A stretch of DNA of 64,000 bases from Pseudobacillus wudalianchiensis (GCF_001685015.1 NZ_MAYT01000031.1:128791-192790), one strand, 5' to 3'. Shown: positions 36,421 to 46,180, numbered from the stretch's first letter. Notes: generated by a model not told the origin, from the letters alone. Numbers and translations are program-made.

Positions 36421-37284
36421 TCAAAATTGTAATTTTTCATTCAAACTTGGTTCTTTATTATTTACCAAACTGCCCTTTTCGAGAAAGAGAGAATCTAGTT
36501 TAAGAGATTGAAATGCCTCCGGATGAACCATTTTCGCTAGCTTCTCTAAGCCAATGATGAGGCGTGGCGATGGCCGGCAGAAAAATTTTTCCTCCATTAC
36601 AGCTATGCGCTGCTCTTTCACGGCTGTAAGTTCTCCCCATCCCGGCCGCTTCAATACAATAGCCGGATTGATCTTTTCAGTTTGAACTCCTACCCAAGAA
36701 AGCAAAATAAAGTCCGGATTTCTCTTTTTTACGTCTTCCCAATCAGTTTGGAAATTAGCTGTGTCTTGATCGGCAAATACATTATAAGCGCCAGCCAGCT
36801 CGCTCATTTCTGTTAGCCAATTCACTTTCCCAGGGGTAAAAACAGGTTTAGGCCACCATTCCCAATAAAGGGAAGGGCGTTTCTCAATCGACGAAGCAAG
36901 CGAGTGAAATTGTGCCAGCTGCGTCCGATAACGCTCAGCACCCAGTTTTCCTTGTTCTGAAACGCCGCATGCTTTTCCTATTTCTTCAATTGATTCTCCA
37001 ATATCCGCTAATGACTGCGGGTTAGTGACAATATGAGGAATACCTCGGGCTTGCAATTTTTCTACATTTTTCTCCATGCCTGGAACACTTAATGAGGCAA
37101 TGACTAAATCCGGCTGCAGAGCTTCCACTTTCCCCATATCAATATCAAGATCAGGACCGAGCCGAGGCAAGTGACGAACGTCAGCCGGCCAGTCAGAATA
37201 ATCATCCACACCGATAAGCTGAGAAGTTAAACCGAGAAATTCTATTACTTCTGTATTACTTGGACAAATAGAAATAAGTCTCAT
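36421..37284 (-). CDS. Cobalamin/metal-binding BtuF-like protein without signal peptide
   Basis: This 287-residue protein with the helical-backbone metal receptor fold is similar to vitamin B12- or iron-complex-binding components of ABC importers (ICPSNTEVIEFLGL at the N-terminus, DYSDWPADV, LPRLGPDLDIDMGKVEALQPDLV). It starts directly with the mature domain and has neither signal peptide nor lipobox, so it is likely cytoplasmic. No permease or ATPase gene is adjacent. AGGAGGCG precedes the ATG. Confidence 0.82.
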   Translation of the reverse strand: MRLISICPSNTEVIEFLGLTSQLIGVDDYSDWPADVRHLPRLGPDLDIDMGKVEALQPDLVIASLSVPGMEKNVEKLQARGIPHIVTNPQSLADIGESIEEIGKACGVSEQGKLGAERYRTQLAQFHSLASSIEKRPSLYWEWWPKPVFTPGKVNWLTEMSELAGAYNVFADQDTANFQTDWEDVKKRNPDFILLSWVGVQTEKINPAIVLKRPGWGELTAVKEQRIAVMEEKFFCRPSPRLIIGLEKLAKMVHPEAFQSLKLDSLFLEKGSLVNNKEPSLNEKLQF

Positions 37285-37495
37285 TAAAACGCCTCCTTTT
37301 CTTCAATAGTAACAGATTCTCTCGTGTAAAAGAGCTGTTTAAAGATTCTTCTCTTTCCGTTTATTCAACCGCCATCGTGGAAAAGGGGAATTAAGTTTAG
37401 TATCCAACAGTGATTGGTCATATCACAAGTCTATTATTGGATTGAGAGATGCATACTTAAGCTGAAGGATGAATAAATCGAAAAGGGTGTGGCAA

Positions 37496-39127
37496 ATGAA
37501 GGTAGCTGAATTAGTTGTGAAGTGCCTTGAAAATGAAGGAGTTGACTATATTTTTGGTGTGCCAGGGGAAGAAAATTTGGATATCATGGATGCACTTCTT
37601 GATTCAAGTATTGAATTTATTGTTACGAGGCATGAGGCAAGTGCAGCATTTATGGCTGGTACGTATGGAAGACTTACAGGCAAGCCGGGTGTCTGTTTGT
37701 CAACATTGGGGCCAGGAGCTACGAACCTATTGACCGGTGTGGCCAACGCCAATATGGATCATTGCCCATTGGTAGCGATAACCGGACAGGCAGGCCTGGA
37801 TCGCCAGCATAAAGAGTCCCATCAATATTACGATTTAGTTTCTGTATACAAGCCTGTTACGAAGTGGAACACCCAAATCAAGACAGGAGAAATCGTTCCA
37901 GAGGTTGTCCGGAAAGCATTTAGAGTCGCTACTCAGGAAAAGTCAGGGGCAACCCATATTGATCTTCCAGAAGATATTGCTGGCATGGAGGTAGACGAAG
38001 CACCGTTAAATCTGATGGACCATACTTTAGCAGAAGCGAGTGAACGGGTTATTAGAGAAGCGGTTAATTTGATAGAACAAGCAGAGCATCCGCTTATTCT
38101 AGCTGGAAATGGAATTGCAAGAGGAAATGCGGCAGCCAGCTTACGCACGTTCGTTGAAAAAACATCTATTCCAGTTGTTCACACCTTTATGGGGAAAGGC
38201 GCCTTGCCTTGGAACAACGAACTCAGCCTGTTAACAGCAGGCATGGCGGGGAAAGATTACATTACATGTGGATTTACAAAAGCGGATTTAATCATCGCTA
38301 TAGGATTTGATATGGCTGAATATCCTCCAGAAAATTGGAACCCCGATGGAGCTGTGCCTATTTTGCATATCGACACACAGGAAGCAGAAACGGACGCTTG
38401 TTATCCTGTGAAATTAAATGTGCTTGGGAATATCGATGAGAATTTAAAAGAACTAAGCTCTGCTCTATCATTCACAGAAAGAAATAATGGCTGGGTTTTA
38501 GAAGTTCGTCAGGAGGCACTGGCTGAATTAGAAGAATATAAAGACAGCCAAGCTTTCCCTGTAAAACCACAAAAAATTCTTTCGGATGTGCGGTCAGCTT
38601 TAGGTGAAGAAGATATTCTAATTTCTGATGTTGGCGCTCACAAAATGTGGATAGCGCGAATGTATCATACGTATGAGCCAAATACATGCTTAATCTCAAA
38701 TGGATTAGCCTCCATGGGAGTGTCTGTTCCTGGAGCGATCGCCGCTAAGATGGTCTATCCGGATCGTAATGTGGTGGCGATATGCGGGGATGGCTCGCTC
38801 CAAATGTCCAGTGCTGAACTGGAAACGGCTAAGAGATTAAATTTGCCGATTGTTATTTTGCTTTGGAGAGACGGTGGATACGGGTTAATAGAGTGGAAGC
38901 AGCTTAAAAAATTCAAACGATCATCGAACATTAAGTTCGGCAATCCGGACTTTATCCAGCTGGCCAAGTCATACGGGTTTGAAGCAATCGAAATAAAAAA
39001 AGCTGAACAGCTGAAGCCGGCTATTGAAGAGGCAATTTCCCTAAAAAAGCCTGTATTGATCGACTGTCCGGTAGATTACAGTGAGAATATGAAGCTAACT
39101 GAAAAACTAGGCGATCTGCTTTGCTAG
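37496..39127 (+). CDS. Acetolactate synthase large subunit-type ThDP enzyme
   Basis: This 543-residue thiamine diphosphate enzyme is of the acetohydroxyacid synthase/AlsS group, probably condensing two pyruvates to acetolactate. The cofactor-activating Glu is in TRHEASAAFMAGTYGRLTG, and the ThDP/Mg motif GDGSLQMSSAELETA...N is in the C-terminal third. No regulatory subunit (ilvH) or acetolactate decarboxylase (alsD) lies nearby, which favours a stand-alone enzyme. ATG 37496 follows AAGGGTG. The ATG at 37469 lacks good spacing. Confidence 0.85.
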   Translation: MKVAELVVKCLENEGVDYIFGVPGEENLDIMDALLDSSIEFIVTRHEASAAFMAGTYGRLTGKPGVCLSTLGPGATNLLTGVANANMDHCPLVAITGQAGLDRQHKESHQYYDLVSVYKPVTKWNTQIKTGEIVPEVVRKAFRVATQEKSGATHIDLPEDIAGMEVDEAPLNLMDHTLAEASERVIREAVNLIEQAEHPLILAGNGIARGNAAASLRTFVEKTSIPVVHTFMGKGALPWNNELSLLTAGMAGKDYITCGFTKADLIIAIGFDMAEYPPENWNPDGAVPILHIDTQEAETDACYPVKLNVLGNIDENLKELSSALSFTERNNGWVLEVRQEALAELEEYKDSQAFPVKPQKILSDVRSALGEEDILISDVGAHKMWIARMYHTYEPNTCLISNGLASMGVSVPGAIAAKMVYPDRNVVAICGDGSLQMSSAELETAKRLNLPIVILLWRDGGYGLIEWKQLKKFKRSSNIKFGNPDFIQLAKSYGFEAIEIKKAEQLKPAIEEAISLKKPVLIDCPVDYSENMKLTEKLGDLLC

Positions 39128-39241
39128 TATGGATCATGTTGATGCACTAAACAGATTGAATTTCCACTATTCCAACTCCTACTAGGGAAGACATTCGTTC
39201 CTTCAAAATCTTTCCTGTATAATGGAAATGGAGGTGTAAGG

Positions 39242-40741
39242 ATGTTCAGTGTAAAAAAACAATCTTTTTATGATCAGAAAGAAGAAGTTTTACTTATCGG
39301 CCTTTATGACCGTCCTCTCAAGTTTGAAGGAGAACTCGCTAAGCTGGATGAGGCAATGGATGGACAACTAACTGAACTTGTGAAAGAAGGGGACATTTCT
39401 GCAAAGCTAGGTGAAACAGCTGTCATTCCTGTGCTAGGGAGAATTCCTGTTAAAAGGCTTCTTTTTATCGGGCTCGGCAAAGAAAAGGAAGCAGATTTTC
39501 ATGAACTCAAAGAAGCGATCGGTACAGCCGCACAGAAAATGAACAAAATAAAGCTCAGCTCTGCAGCAGTCGCCCTCGATAGCTTTGTATGTGAAGCGAT
39601 TGAGTATGACGAGGCTGCACAGGCTTTTACTGAAGCGTACGGTCTTGCTTCCTATCAGTTTAAAGGGTACAAGCAGCCTTCTAATGAGCCAGAGCAATGG
39701 ATTGAACAAATTACAGTGTACACCGAAGCAGACTTAGAAGAGGTGAAAGCTGCTCTTCATGTTGGTTACGTGCTTAGTCAGGGAACGAATTCTGCCCGTA
39801 CATTGGCAAATACACCAGCGAATCTAATGACTGCAGCTGACTTAGCAGAACACGCGAAGCAATTAGCTGACAAGTATGGTTTTGAAATTGAAATTCTTGA
39901 GAAGGAAGACATGGAGAAGCTCGGCATGGGTGCCTTGTTAGCTGTTAATAAAGGTTCCGTAGCGCCTCCTAAAATGATTACATTAAAATATCAGCCAAGG
40001 GAAGAGTGGGAAGATGTCCTTGGTTTTGTTGGAAAAGGAATTACTTTTGATACTGGCGGCTATTCTCTCAAGCCGAAGGACGGCCTTGTCGGCATGAAAA
40101 TAGACATGGGCGGTGCGGCTGCTGTATTGGGAGCGATGGAAATTATAGGTGAATTGAAGCCGGATCAAAATATAGTGGCCGTTATTCCGTCGACAGACAA
40201 TATGATTAATGGTGAGGCATTGAAACCAGATGATGTCATTACGTCTATGAGCGGCAAAACAATTGAGGTGCTCAATACAGATGCAGAAGGGCGTCTTGTG
40301 CTCGCGGACGCTATGACGTACGCTAAGCATCATAAAGCGGATTATCTAATAGATGTAGCCACTTTGACAGGAGGAGTAATTGTAGCGCTTGGAACAGACA
40401 AAACAGGTGCTATTACAAATAATGAGAAGTTTTTGGAAAAGGTAGTGGAAGCATCTAAAGAAGCGGGAGAATTTGTTTGGCAGCTGCCGCTTACAGAAAA
40501 AGATAAAAAACGGATTCGCAACAGTAAAATTGCAGATTTAAATAATTCTCCCGGACGTGAAGGCCATGCTATTATGGGAGGCGGCTTTATAGGTGAATTT
40601 GCAGAAGAGACACCATGGGTTCATTTGGATATTGCCGGCACGGCCGATACGAACAAAGCAGGAGCTTTAGGTCCCGCTGGAGCTACAGGCGTAATGGCAC
40701 GTACACTTGCCTTGTTAGCTATGAGAACAACAGAGGAATGA
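39242..40741 (+). CDS. pepA: Leucyl aminopeptidase PepA (M17)
   Basis: This 499-residue M17 cytosolic aminopeptidase removes N-terminal residues from peptides with a two-metal site. The signature [14 protein letters not shown] is near residue 345, with metal ligands upstream in [10 protein letters not shown] and KIDMGGAA. The N-terminal macro-like domain spans about 1-160. GGAGGTGTAAGG precedes the ATG. Equivalent to B. subtilis yuiE and followed by a terminator. Confidence 0.95.
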   Translation: MFSVKKQSFYDQKEEVLLIGLYDRPLKFEGELAKLDEAMDGQLTELVKEGDISAKLGETAVIPVLGRIPVKRLLFIGLGKEKEADFHELKEAIGTAAQKMNKIKLSSAAVALDSFVCEAIEYDEAAQAFTEAYGLASYQFKGYKQPSNEPEQWIEQITVYTEADLEEVKAALHVGYVLSQGTNSARTLANTPANLMTAADLAEHAKQLADKYGFEIEILEKEDMEKLGMGALLAVNKGSVAPPKMITLKYQPREEWEDVLGFVGKGITFDTGGYSLKPKDGLVGMKIDMGGAAAVLGAMEIIGELKPDQNIVAVIPSTDNMINGEALKPDDVITSMSGKTIEVLNTDAEGRLVLADAMTYAKHHKADYLIDVATLTGGVIVALGTDKTGAITNNEKFLEKVVEASKEAGEFVWQLPLTEKDKKRIRNSKIADLNNSPGREGHAIMGGGFIGEFAEETPWVHLDIAGTADTNKAGALGPAGATGVMARTLALLAMRTTEE

Positions 40742-40749
40742 TGATCATA

Positions 40750-40790
40750 AGAGAGATGCCAAAAGGAGAAAGGTGTGCATCTCTCTTTGT
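40750..40790 (+). terminator. Terminator of pepA
   Basis: AGAGAGATGC / GCATCTCTCT is followed by TTGTCT. Confidence 0.8.
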
Positions 40791-40871
40791 CTAGTTTAAA
40801 AACAATTTAATGTTTCCGATTCCCTTTTTAGACTATAATAAGAAAAAAAGAAAATGGAGAAGTGAGAGACG

Positions 40872-41687
40872 ATGACTGGCATTTCGAAAGTGTCTGCTTA
40901 TTTACAGGAGCATGCGAAAGAACTAGCTCGTGACATTGTACATACGGTTGTTCCGAAATTTGAAACACACGTGCCTGAGCAGGAAGTTGAGGCCGCCATT
41001 CTCGTGTATACAGACTTCATCGCCATGTTAGGAGAAGCCATTTTATCTAAGAAAGGAAAGGTACCGGAAGGACTGCTTGAGTGGAGCCAAAAGAACGGAG
41101 AACGGACAGCTGCTCATGGAGAGAAAATTTCTATTATTGTGGCCCGGTATCCCTATACCCGGATTGTCTTTGTAGAAAAACTGACGAATGCCTCCTTAAA
41201 GTTCGGTTTAGCGACTGAGGAAGTGACATTTATTAATACTCAGCTGAATTACATGCTGGATATCAGTATGAATGAAACCGTTCTTGCTTTCGAAAGAGTG
41301 ACAGCTGCGATCATTAAGAAAGCGCGCACAGAAATCATGGATTTATCGGCACCCATTGTTCCCCTGCGTGATGGTCTCGCTGTATTGCCGCTTGTTGGCT
41401 CTATAAATGAAGAGAGAGTTCAATATTTGGTAGAAAAGGCTATTCCTAAAATGGCTGAAATGCGATTAAGATGTTTGATTATAGACTTTTCAGGTATCCT
41501 TCAAGTCGATGCCATGGTCGAGAAGCATTTATTAGACGTTTATCACATTCTTGGTTTGCTTGGCATTAAAGCTATTGCGACAGGGATTCGTCCGGATCTG
41601 GCTCAGAAATTGGTGAATATTGGCTCCGACCTTTCTTCTATCAAGACCTATGCAACCGTTAGGCAGGCGATGGAACAGATCAAATAA
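40872..41687 (+). CDS. RsbR-type STAS-domain stressosome protein
   Basis: This 271-residue protein has an N-terminal globin-like RsbR sensor domain (about 1-150) and a C-terminal STAS domain (about 160-268: IDFSGILQVDAMV, IRPDLAQKLV). Such proteins form stressosomes that control sigma-B. The two threonines phosphorylated in B. subtilis RsbRA fall at GSINEER and QVDAMVE here, i.e. Glu and Ala by eye alignment. So it may be a non-phosphorylatable variant like divergent RsbR paralogues. No rsbS/rsbT nearby. GGAGAAGTG precedes the ATG. Confidence 0.8.
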   Translation: MTGISKVSAYLQEHAKELARDIVHTVVPKFETHVPEQEVEAAILVYTDFIAMLGEAILSKKGKVPEGLLEWSQKNGERTAAHGEKISIIVARYPYTRIVFVEKLTNASLKFGLATEEVTFINTQLNYMLDISMNETVLAFERVTAAIIKKARTEIMDLSAPIVPLRDGLAVLPLVGSINEERVQYLVEKAIPKMAEMRLRCLIIDFSGILQVDAMVEKHLLDVYHILGLLGIKAIATGIRPDLAQKLVNIGSDLSSIKTYATVRQAMEQIK

Positions 41688-41702
41688 GCATAGTCATTTT
41701 TT

Positions 41703-41732
41703 AAAACCTTCAATTTTTTGAAGGTTTTTTCT
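41703..41732 (+). terminator. Terminator after the RsbR-type gene
   Basis: AAAACCTTCAA / TTGAAGGTTTT with loop TTTT is followed by TT. Confidence 0.85.
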
Positions 41733-41827
41733 TTTTGAAAATCCATTGACATCAATCCCAAAAGTTTGTTATCTTACGTTTTAGTTCACTACCATTTTAG
41801 CATAGTAAAGTGAAAGGGGCATCTTAG

Positions 41828-43147
41828 ATGAATGCAGTTGTAATAGCTGTTCTCGTTATGCTCCTCCTCAGTCTATTTCGTGTAAATGTTGTATTTTCAT
41901 TGATTACGGGTGCGCTGATCGGGGGAGTCGTCGGGGGCTTAGGAATAGAAGGGACGGTCAGTGCTTTTACTGAAGGAGTTGGCGGCGGAGCGAATGTAGC
42001 ACTTAGTTATGCAGCGCTTGGCGGTTTTGCGGTAGCTCTTTCTAGCACGGGTCTTCCAAAGGCGCTTGTAGAATTTGTATTAAAACGGATAGGGAAGAAA
42101 GAAGAGGCACGGAAGAAGAAATTACCTAAAGCGCTTATTATCTTTTTTATTTTGCTAGTATCTATTTCTTCTCAAAACTTAATCCCGATTCATATTGCTT
42201 TTATCCCAATATTGATTCCGCCGCTATTGCAAATTTTAAATGAAATGAAAATAGATCGGCGCTTGATTGCTTCTGTCATTACCTTTGGTCTCGTAACACC
42301 GTACATGTTACTGCCTGTCGGGTTTGGGCAGATTTTCCATCAAATTATCACGTCTAATATCATAGAAAGTGGATTAAAGGTAGAGATGGATGATGTGTCA
42401 AAAGCGATGATTTATCCAGCACTCGGTATGATCTGCGGCTTGCTGATTGCCGTTTTCTTTTCTTATCGAAAGCCGAGGGAATATGAAGAAAGAGTGACAA
42501 CCGTTGCAGAGGCGGAGACAGAAGGTTATACAAAGTCAGGGATTGTTATAGCGATAATCGCTATTATTGCCGCCCTTGCAGCCCAGCTTTGGACTGATTC
42601 CATGGTATTTGGTGCATTGGGAGGCATTGCTGTTTTATATGTAACAAGAGTGTTGCGCTGGAATGAAGCAGACAGTATACTTACGGACGGAATGAGGATG
42701 ATGGCGTTCATCGGGTTCGTTATGATCGCTGCTTCTGGCTTTGCGAAAGTAATGAGTGCCACTGGAGATGTTGAACGACTCGTAGAACAAGCAGCGGGTA
42801 TTATCGGAGGTAATCAGGCACTTGGTGCGTTATTAATGCTGATTGTCGGCTTACTTGTGACAATGGGGATTGGCTCATCCTTCTCAACTGTCCCAATTAT
42901 TGCGACGATCTTCGTACCGCTCTCTCTTGAACTTGGTTTCAGTCCAATGGCTACCATTGTTCTTGTTGGAACAGCCGGCGCGCTAGGAGATGCAGGTTCG
43001 CCTGCATCAGATAGTACGCTCGGACCGACAGCTGGTTTAAATGTAGATGGACAGCATAATCATATTTGGGATACATGTGTCCCAACGTTCCTGCATTATA
43101 ATCTGCCTGTTATCTTATTTGGCTGGATCGCTGCGATGATTTTATAG
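41828..43147 (+). CDS. yuiF: Na+/H+ antiporter family protein YuiF
   Basis: This 439-residue polytopic membrane protein of the ion transporter superfamily has about 12 hydrophobic segments and glycine-rich regions ([13 protein letters not shown] near residue 22, [21 protein letters not shown] near residue 385). It matches B. subtilis YuiF and is probably a cation/proton or amino acid antiporter. AAAGGGG lies upstream of the ATG. No partner gene in the same operon. Confidence 0.85.
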   Translation: MNAVVIAVLVMLLLSLFRVNVVFSLITGALIGGVVGGLGIEGTVSAFTEGVGGGANVALSYAALGGFAVALSSTGLPKALVEFVLKRIGKKEEARKKKLPKALIIFFILLVSISSQNLIPIHIAFIPILIPPLLQILNEMKIDRRLIASVITFGLVTPYMLLPVGFGQIFHQIITSNIIESGLKVEMDDVSKAMIYPALGMICGLLIAVFFSYRKPREYEERVTTVAEAETEGYTKSGIVIAIIAIIAALAAQLWTDSMVFGALGGIAVLYVTRVLRWNEADSILTDGMRMMAFIGFVMIAASGFAKVMSATGDVERLVEQAAGIIGGNQALGALLMLIVGLLVTMGIGSSFSTVPIIATIFVPLSLELGFSPMATIVLVGTAGALGDAGSPASDSTLGPTAGLNVDGQHNHIWDTCVPTFLHYNLPVILFGWIAAMIL

Positions 43148-43252
43148 AAACAGTATCCTTTATACGAAAGTATGATTGATAGAGCAGCCCATCCCTTTTT
43201 CTTTCTTCTCGCATAAAACATAGTAGGCAGAGAAAAAGGAGGCTTTTTAACA

Positions 43253-43426
43253 ATGTATAGAAATGAACGGTTTCTTCCTTTTGTCGGCGGTCCGTTTGTT
43301 GGAGGACTGCTCGGAGGATTAATCGGTGGAGCGATTGCGCGCCCATTTTTCGGATATCGCCCTTTTTATCCTCCGTATCCGCCATATCCTCCTTACGGAC
43401 CCTTTGGGCCTTACGGTTACTATTAA
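43253..43426 (+). CDS. Small Gly/Pro/Tyr-rich protein (57 aa)
   Basis: A 57-residue ATG frame with AAAAAGGAGG 9 nt upstream. The N-terminal half is a glycine-zipper-like hydrophobic stretch (GGPFVGGLLGGLIGGAIA, about residues 12-29) and the C-terminal half is a PPY repeat (PFYPPYPPYPPYGPFGPYGYY region). Such composition is common in small spore-coat or membrane-inserting proteins of bacilli. I cannot name a family. The frame is followed by a strong terminator, which supports a real transcript. Confidence 0.75.
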   Translation: MYRNERFLPFVGGPFVGGLLGGLIGGAIARPFFGYRPFYPPYPPYPPYGPFGPYGYY

Positions 43427-43435
43427 TAAGAGAAT

Positions 43436-43471
43436 AAAAGGACCTCCGCATCTATGTTCGGAGGTCCTTTT
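43436..43471. terminator. Bidirectional terminator between the small protein gene and nhaC
   Basis: AAAAGGACCTCCG / CGGAGGTCCTTTT with a 10-nt loop. Confidence 0.9.
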
Positions 43472-43504
43472 ATTATTTACAGACAGACGCTGAGAAAAGA
43501 AAGA

Positions 43505-44968
43505 TTAAAAAGCTTGAGACGTGCGGGCCAACTCTTTTTCAGCTGTTCCTTTCAGTGCTCGTTCCTCTGCATCTAAGCGATCGATCTCTTCCTGAGAAAG
43601 CTTTGTAATTTTAAAACCAGTGAAACCATAAAGAATCGCCATTAATGGGCTAATCAGGCATAATAAAGCATACGGCGCGTATTGAAAGGTTGAAACGCCG
43701 AGAGTAGCCGTCATAAAGGCTCCACATGTATTCCAAGGAACGAGCGGTGATGTCATTGTACCGGCATCTTCCAGTGTCCGTGATAGGTTCTTTGGATGAA
43801 GCCGGCGCTTTCTATAGGCTTTAATATACATCCGTCCGGGCAGAAGAATAGATAAGTATTGATCACATGCAATAACATTGGCGGTAATGCACGTAATAAC
43901 AGTAGTCGTAATTAAGCTTCCTGTCGACTTGGCCAGTTTCAGCAAATTGTTGACGAGAGCCTCAAGCACGCCGCTTACTTCGAGGATGCCCCCGAAGCTC
44001 ATAGCAATCATAACGAGAGAAACAGTATACATCATGGCTTCTGTACCGCCGTTATTTAATAAGTTATCCAGGACTTCATTGCCTGTATCCATTTCGAAAC
44101 CATACACCATAATCGCTAATATTTCTCCAATAGCTACCCCTTGGACGGTAATGGCGACAATTCCTCCTAAAATCGAGCCAATGACGAGACCGGGAAGAGC
44201 CGGCGTTTTCATAGCAATCAGCGTTAGCACTACAATCGGAACGAGTAAAAGCCACGGGCTAATGATAAAGATGTCACTTAACTTGCTTTGAAGGGCAGTA
44301 ATTTCATCAATTCCAGCCCCTTTCCCTTTAAAAGAAAGACCCATAAAGAAATAAATAACAACAGAAATCACTAAGGCTGGGATGGTCGTATACAGCATGT
44401 GACGAATATGGTCAAATAACTCCACCCCGGTAATTCCAGGTGACATATTCGTTGTTTCAGAAAGAGGTGAAATTTTATCGCCAAAGTAACAGCCGGAAAT
44501 AACTGCACCAGCTACCATCGCCAAATTAACACCAAGGCCTGCTCCAATTCCCATTATCGCGATGCCAATAGTGCCAGCTGCTGTCCAAGCATTTCCTGAG
44601 GCAATGGCAACTATGCTGCAAATAACAGCGGCAGCCGGGAGGAAATAAGCAGGGGATAAAATGTCCAGTCCGTAGTAAATCATCGTCGGCACAATTCCAC
44701 CGGCAAGCCAAGTCCCGATGATTGTTCCGATGACCATTAAAATAAGAAGGGCCTGCATCGCCAATGTTACCGCGTTAATGATCCCTTTTTCGATTTCCCG
44801 CCACGTATGACCGAGGTAGATGGCAATAATTGCTGCTACTACCGCGCTTAATAAAAGGGGAATATGGGCGTCTGCTTCAAAGACAAAAATACCAGTAAAT
44901 AAGAATGTGACCATCGCAATAATGGGAATTAAAGCGATGGCAAGTGATGGTGTTTTAATTTTTTTCAC
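43505..44968 (-). CDS. nhaC: Na+/H+ antiporter NhaC
   Basis: This 487-residue polytopic antiporter of the NhaC family (about 11-12 helices) exports Na+ in exchange for H+. Family features include GNAWTAAGTIGIAIMGIG, ISGCYFGDKISPLSETTNM and PLVPWNTCGAFM. GTG 44968 is chosen because GAGGG lies 7 nt upstream, whereas ATG 44974 is only 1 nt after it. Divergent from the thioesterase gene across a region with four GCATAAA motifs. Confidence 0.92.
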   Translation of the reverse strand: MKKIKTPSLAIALIPIIAMVTFLFTGIFVFEADAHIPLLLSAVVAAIIAIYLGHTWREIEKGIINAVTLAMQALLILMVIGTIIGTWLAGGIVPTMIYYGLDILSPAYFLPAAAVICSIVAIASGNAWTAAGTIGIAIMGIGAGLGVNLAMVAGAVISGCYFGDKISPLSETTNMSPGITGVELFDHIRHMLYTTIPALVISVVIYFFMGLSFKGKGAGIDEITALQSKLSDIFIISPWLLLVPIVVLTLIAMKTPALPGLVIGSILGGIVAITVQGVAIGEILAIMVYGFEMDTGNEVLDNLLNNGGTEAMMYTVSLVMIAMSFGGILEVSGVLEALVNNLLKLAKSTGSLITTTVITCITANVIACDQYLSILLPGRMYIKAYRKRRLHPKNLSRTLEDAGTMTSPLVPWNTCGAFMTATLGVSTFQYAPYALLCLISPLMAILYGFTGFKITKLSQEEIDRLDAEERALKGTAEKELARTSQAF

Positions 44969-45051
44969 TATCATCCCTCTTTTTTATTATTTTTTATATA
45001 ATAGATTGCAAGAATCATACCAAAAGATAGAATTATCTGAAAAATGTTGAG

Positions 45052-45144
45052 TTTATGCGAAAAAAAGTAGCTTTATGCGCCAAAGAATAAGAATAAAAAA
45101 TTATTTTTATGTTTTTTTGCATAAAATATTTAACTTTGCATAAA
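45052..45144. promoter_or_regulatory. Four-copy TTTATGC/GCATAAA array between nhaC and the thioesterase gene
   Basis: TTTATGC occurs at 45052-45058 and 45072-45078 (20 bp apart) and its reverse GCATAAA at 45119-45125 and 45138-45144 (19 bp apart), giving a symmetrical arrangement on helical-turn spacing in a divergent promoter region. It looks like an operator array for an unknown dimeric regulator. Confidence 0.5.
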
Positions 45145-45224
45145 AGAGGTTTTTTACTTTAAAAGAAGAATGTAGTATAGTGAATCGTTATTCACTTTTT
45201 AGGAAGAAAGAGAGGAAGAATCAA

Positions 45225-45611
45225 GTGAAAGACACACACAACTTATCACACACATTAGGCATGGAATTTGTAGAAATTAGCGAAGGGAAAGTAGTCATGA
45301 CAATGCCGGTTGATGAACGGACTCATCAGCCACTCGGCTATTTGCACGGCGGTGCTTCTGTTGCTTTAGCGGAAACAGCAGCAAGTGTCGGAACAGCTTA
45401 TTTAATTGATCAAAAAACACAAATATGTTTTGGGCTTGAAATTAATGCCAATCATATTAAGGCTAAAAGGGAAGGGATTGTTACGGCTACAGCACAAGCT
45501 GTACACCGCGGCCGAACGACAATGGTATGGCAAATTGAGATTCGAGATGAGCAGGAGGAGCTTATTTGTCTTTCACGCTGCACAGTAGCTGTCATGCCAA
45601 AGAAAGCGTAG
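45225..45611 (+). CDS. Hotdog-fold thioesterase (YuxO/MenI-like)
   Basis: This 128-residue PaaI/YuxO-type acyl-CoA thioesterase is a candidate for 1,4-dihydroxy-2-naphthoyl-CoA hydrolysis in menaquinone synthesis. The hotdog signature LGYLHGGASVALAETAAS carries the catalytic Glu region and INANHIKAKREG follows. GTG 45225 follows AGAGGAAG. The frame extends to 45180 but lacks a start signal. Neighbouring DUF2188 gene is in the same direction. Confidence 0.85.
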   Translation: MKDTHNLSHTLGMEFVEISEGKVVMTMPVDERTHQPLGYLHGGASVALAETAASVGTAYLIDQKTQICFGLEINANHIKAKREGIVTATAQAVHRGRTTMVWQIEIRDEQEELICLSRCTVAVMPKKA

Positions 45612-45675
45612 ACGTTTCTAAAAAATAAAAACAGGGAAAAAGAAGGGTAACTCAATGAGCAGGAGGAAATAAAAT

Positions 45676-46059
45676 ATGCCATGGACTAACCAGGATTACC
45701 CTGATTCAATGAAAAATCTGCCCGATAAAGTACGGGAGAAAGCGATTGAAATTGCCAATGCCCTTCTAGAAGAAGATTATGAAGAGGGGAAAGTCATTGC
45801 CATCGCGATTGATCGTGCCCGCAGCTCGGTCGGCAAAGGGCATGGAAACGATGAGGAACGCCCGGTCTATCACTTGCAGCCAAAAGAGAGCGGCGAAGGC
45901 TGGCAGCTTGTGAAAAAGGAAACAACGCACAGCATTTTAGCAGATCAAACAAAAGAAGGGCTTTCAGATAAAGCGAAAGAGTATGTAAAAGAGCGCGATG
46001 GCATTCTTGTTGTTCATCATGCGGATGGGAGTGAAGAAAGACGTCTCTATGAGAATTAA
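45676..46059 (+). CDS. ChaB-like N-terminus plus DUF2188 domain protein
   Basis: This 127-residue soluble protein starts MPWTNQDYPDSMKNLPDKVR, a ChaB-like segment (about 1-60), and continues into a DUF2188 domain (about 70-125: YHLQPKESGEGWQL, VVHHADGSEERRLYEN). Role unknown; common in bacilli. GCAGGAGGAAATAAAAT precedes the ATG. About 65 bp after the thioesterase gene, possibly co-transcribed. Confidence 0.82.
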   Translation: MPWTNQDYPDSMKNLPDKVREKAIEIANALLEEDYEEGKVIAIAIDRARSSVGKGHGNDEERPVYHLQPKESGEGWQLVKKETTHSILADQTKEGLSDKAKEYVKERDGILVVHHADGSEERRLYEN

Positions 46060-46114
46060 GCTTCCAAAGACCATTCTATAAAAAAACTGTGAATGGTAGA
46101 TGTTATTTTTAATA

Positions 46115-46177
46115 ATTGATTGTAGTGGAAGGCAGGGACTCTGGTGGGAAAAGCACCTGCCTGCAGCGAAAATCAAT
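46115..46177. repeat. Intergenic repeat family T, shortened copy (63 bp)
   Basis: This copy shares the ends of 326-442 (ATTGATTGTAGTGGAAGG... GCAGCGAAAATCAA) but lacks about 55 bp of the interior. Located between the DUF2188 gene and the mrp terminator. Confidence 0.7.
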
Positions 46178-46180
46178 AAA

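Noticed and set aside
43110-43451. 113-residue minus-strand frame between yuiF and nhaC
   Set aside because: It lies antisense to the small Gly/Pro/Tyr gene and across a terminator, with no start signal.
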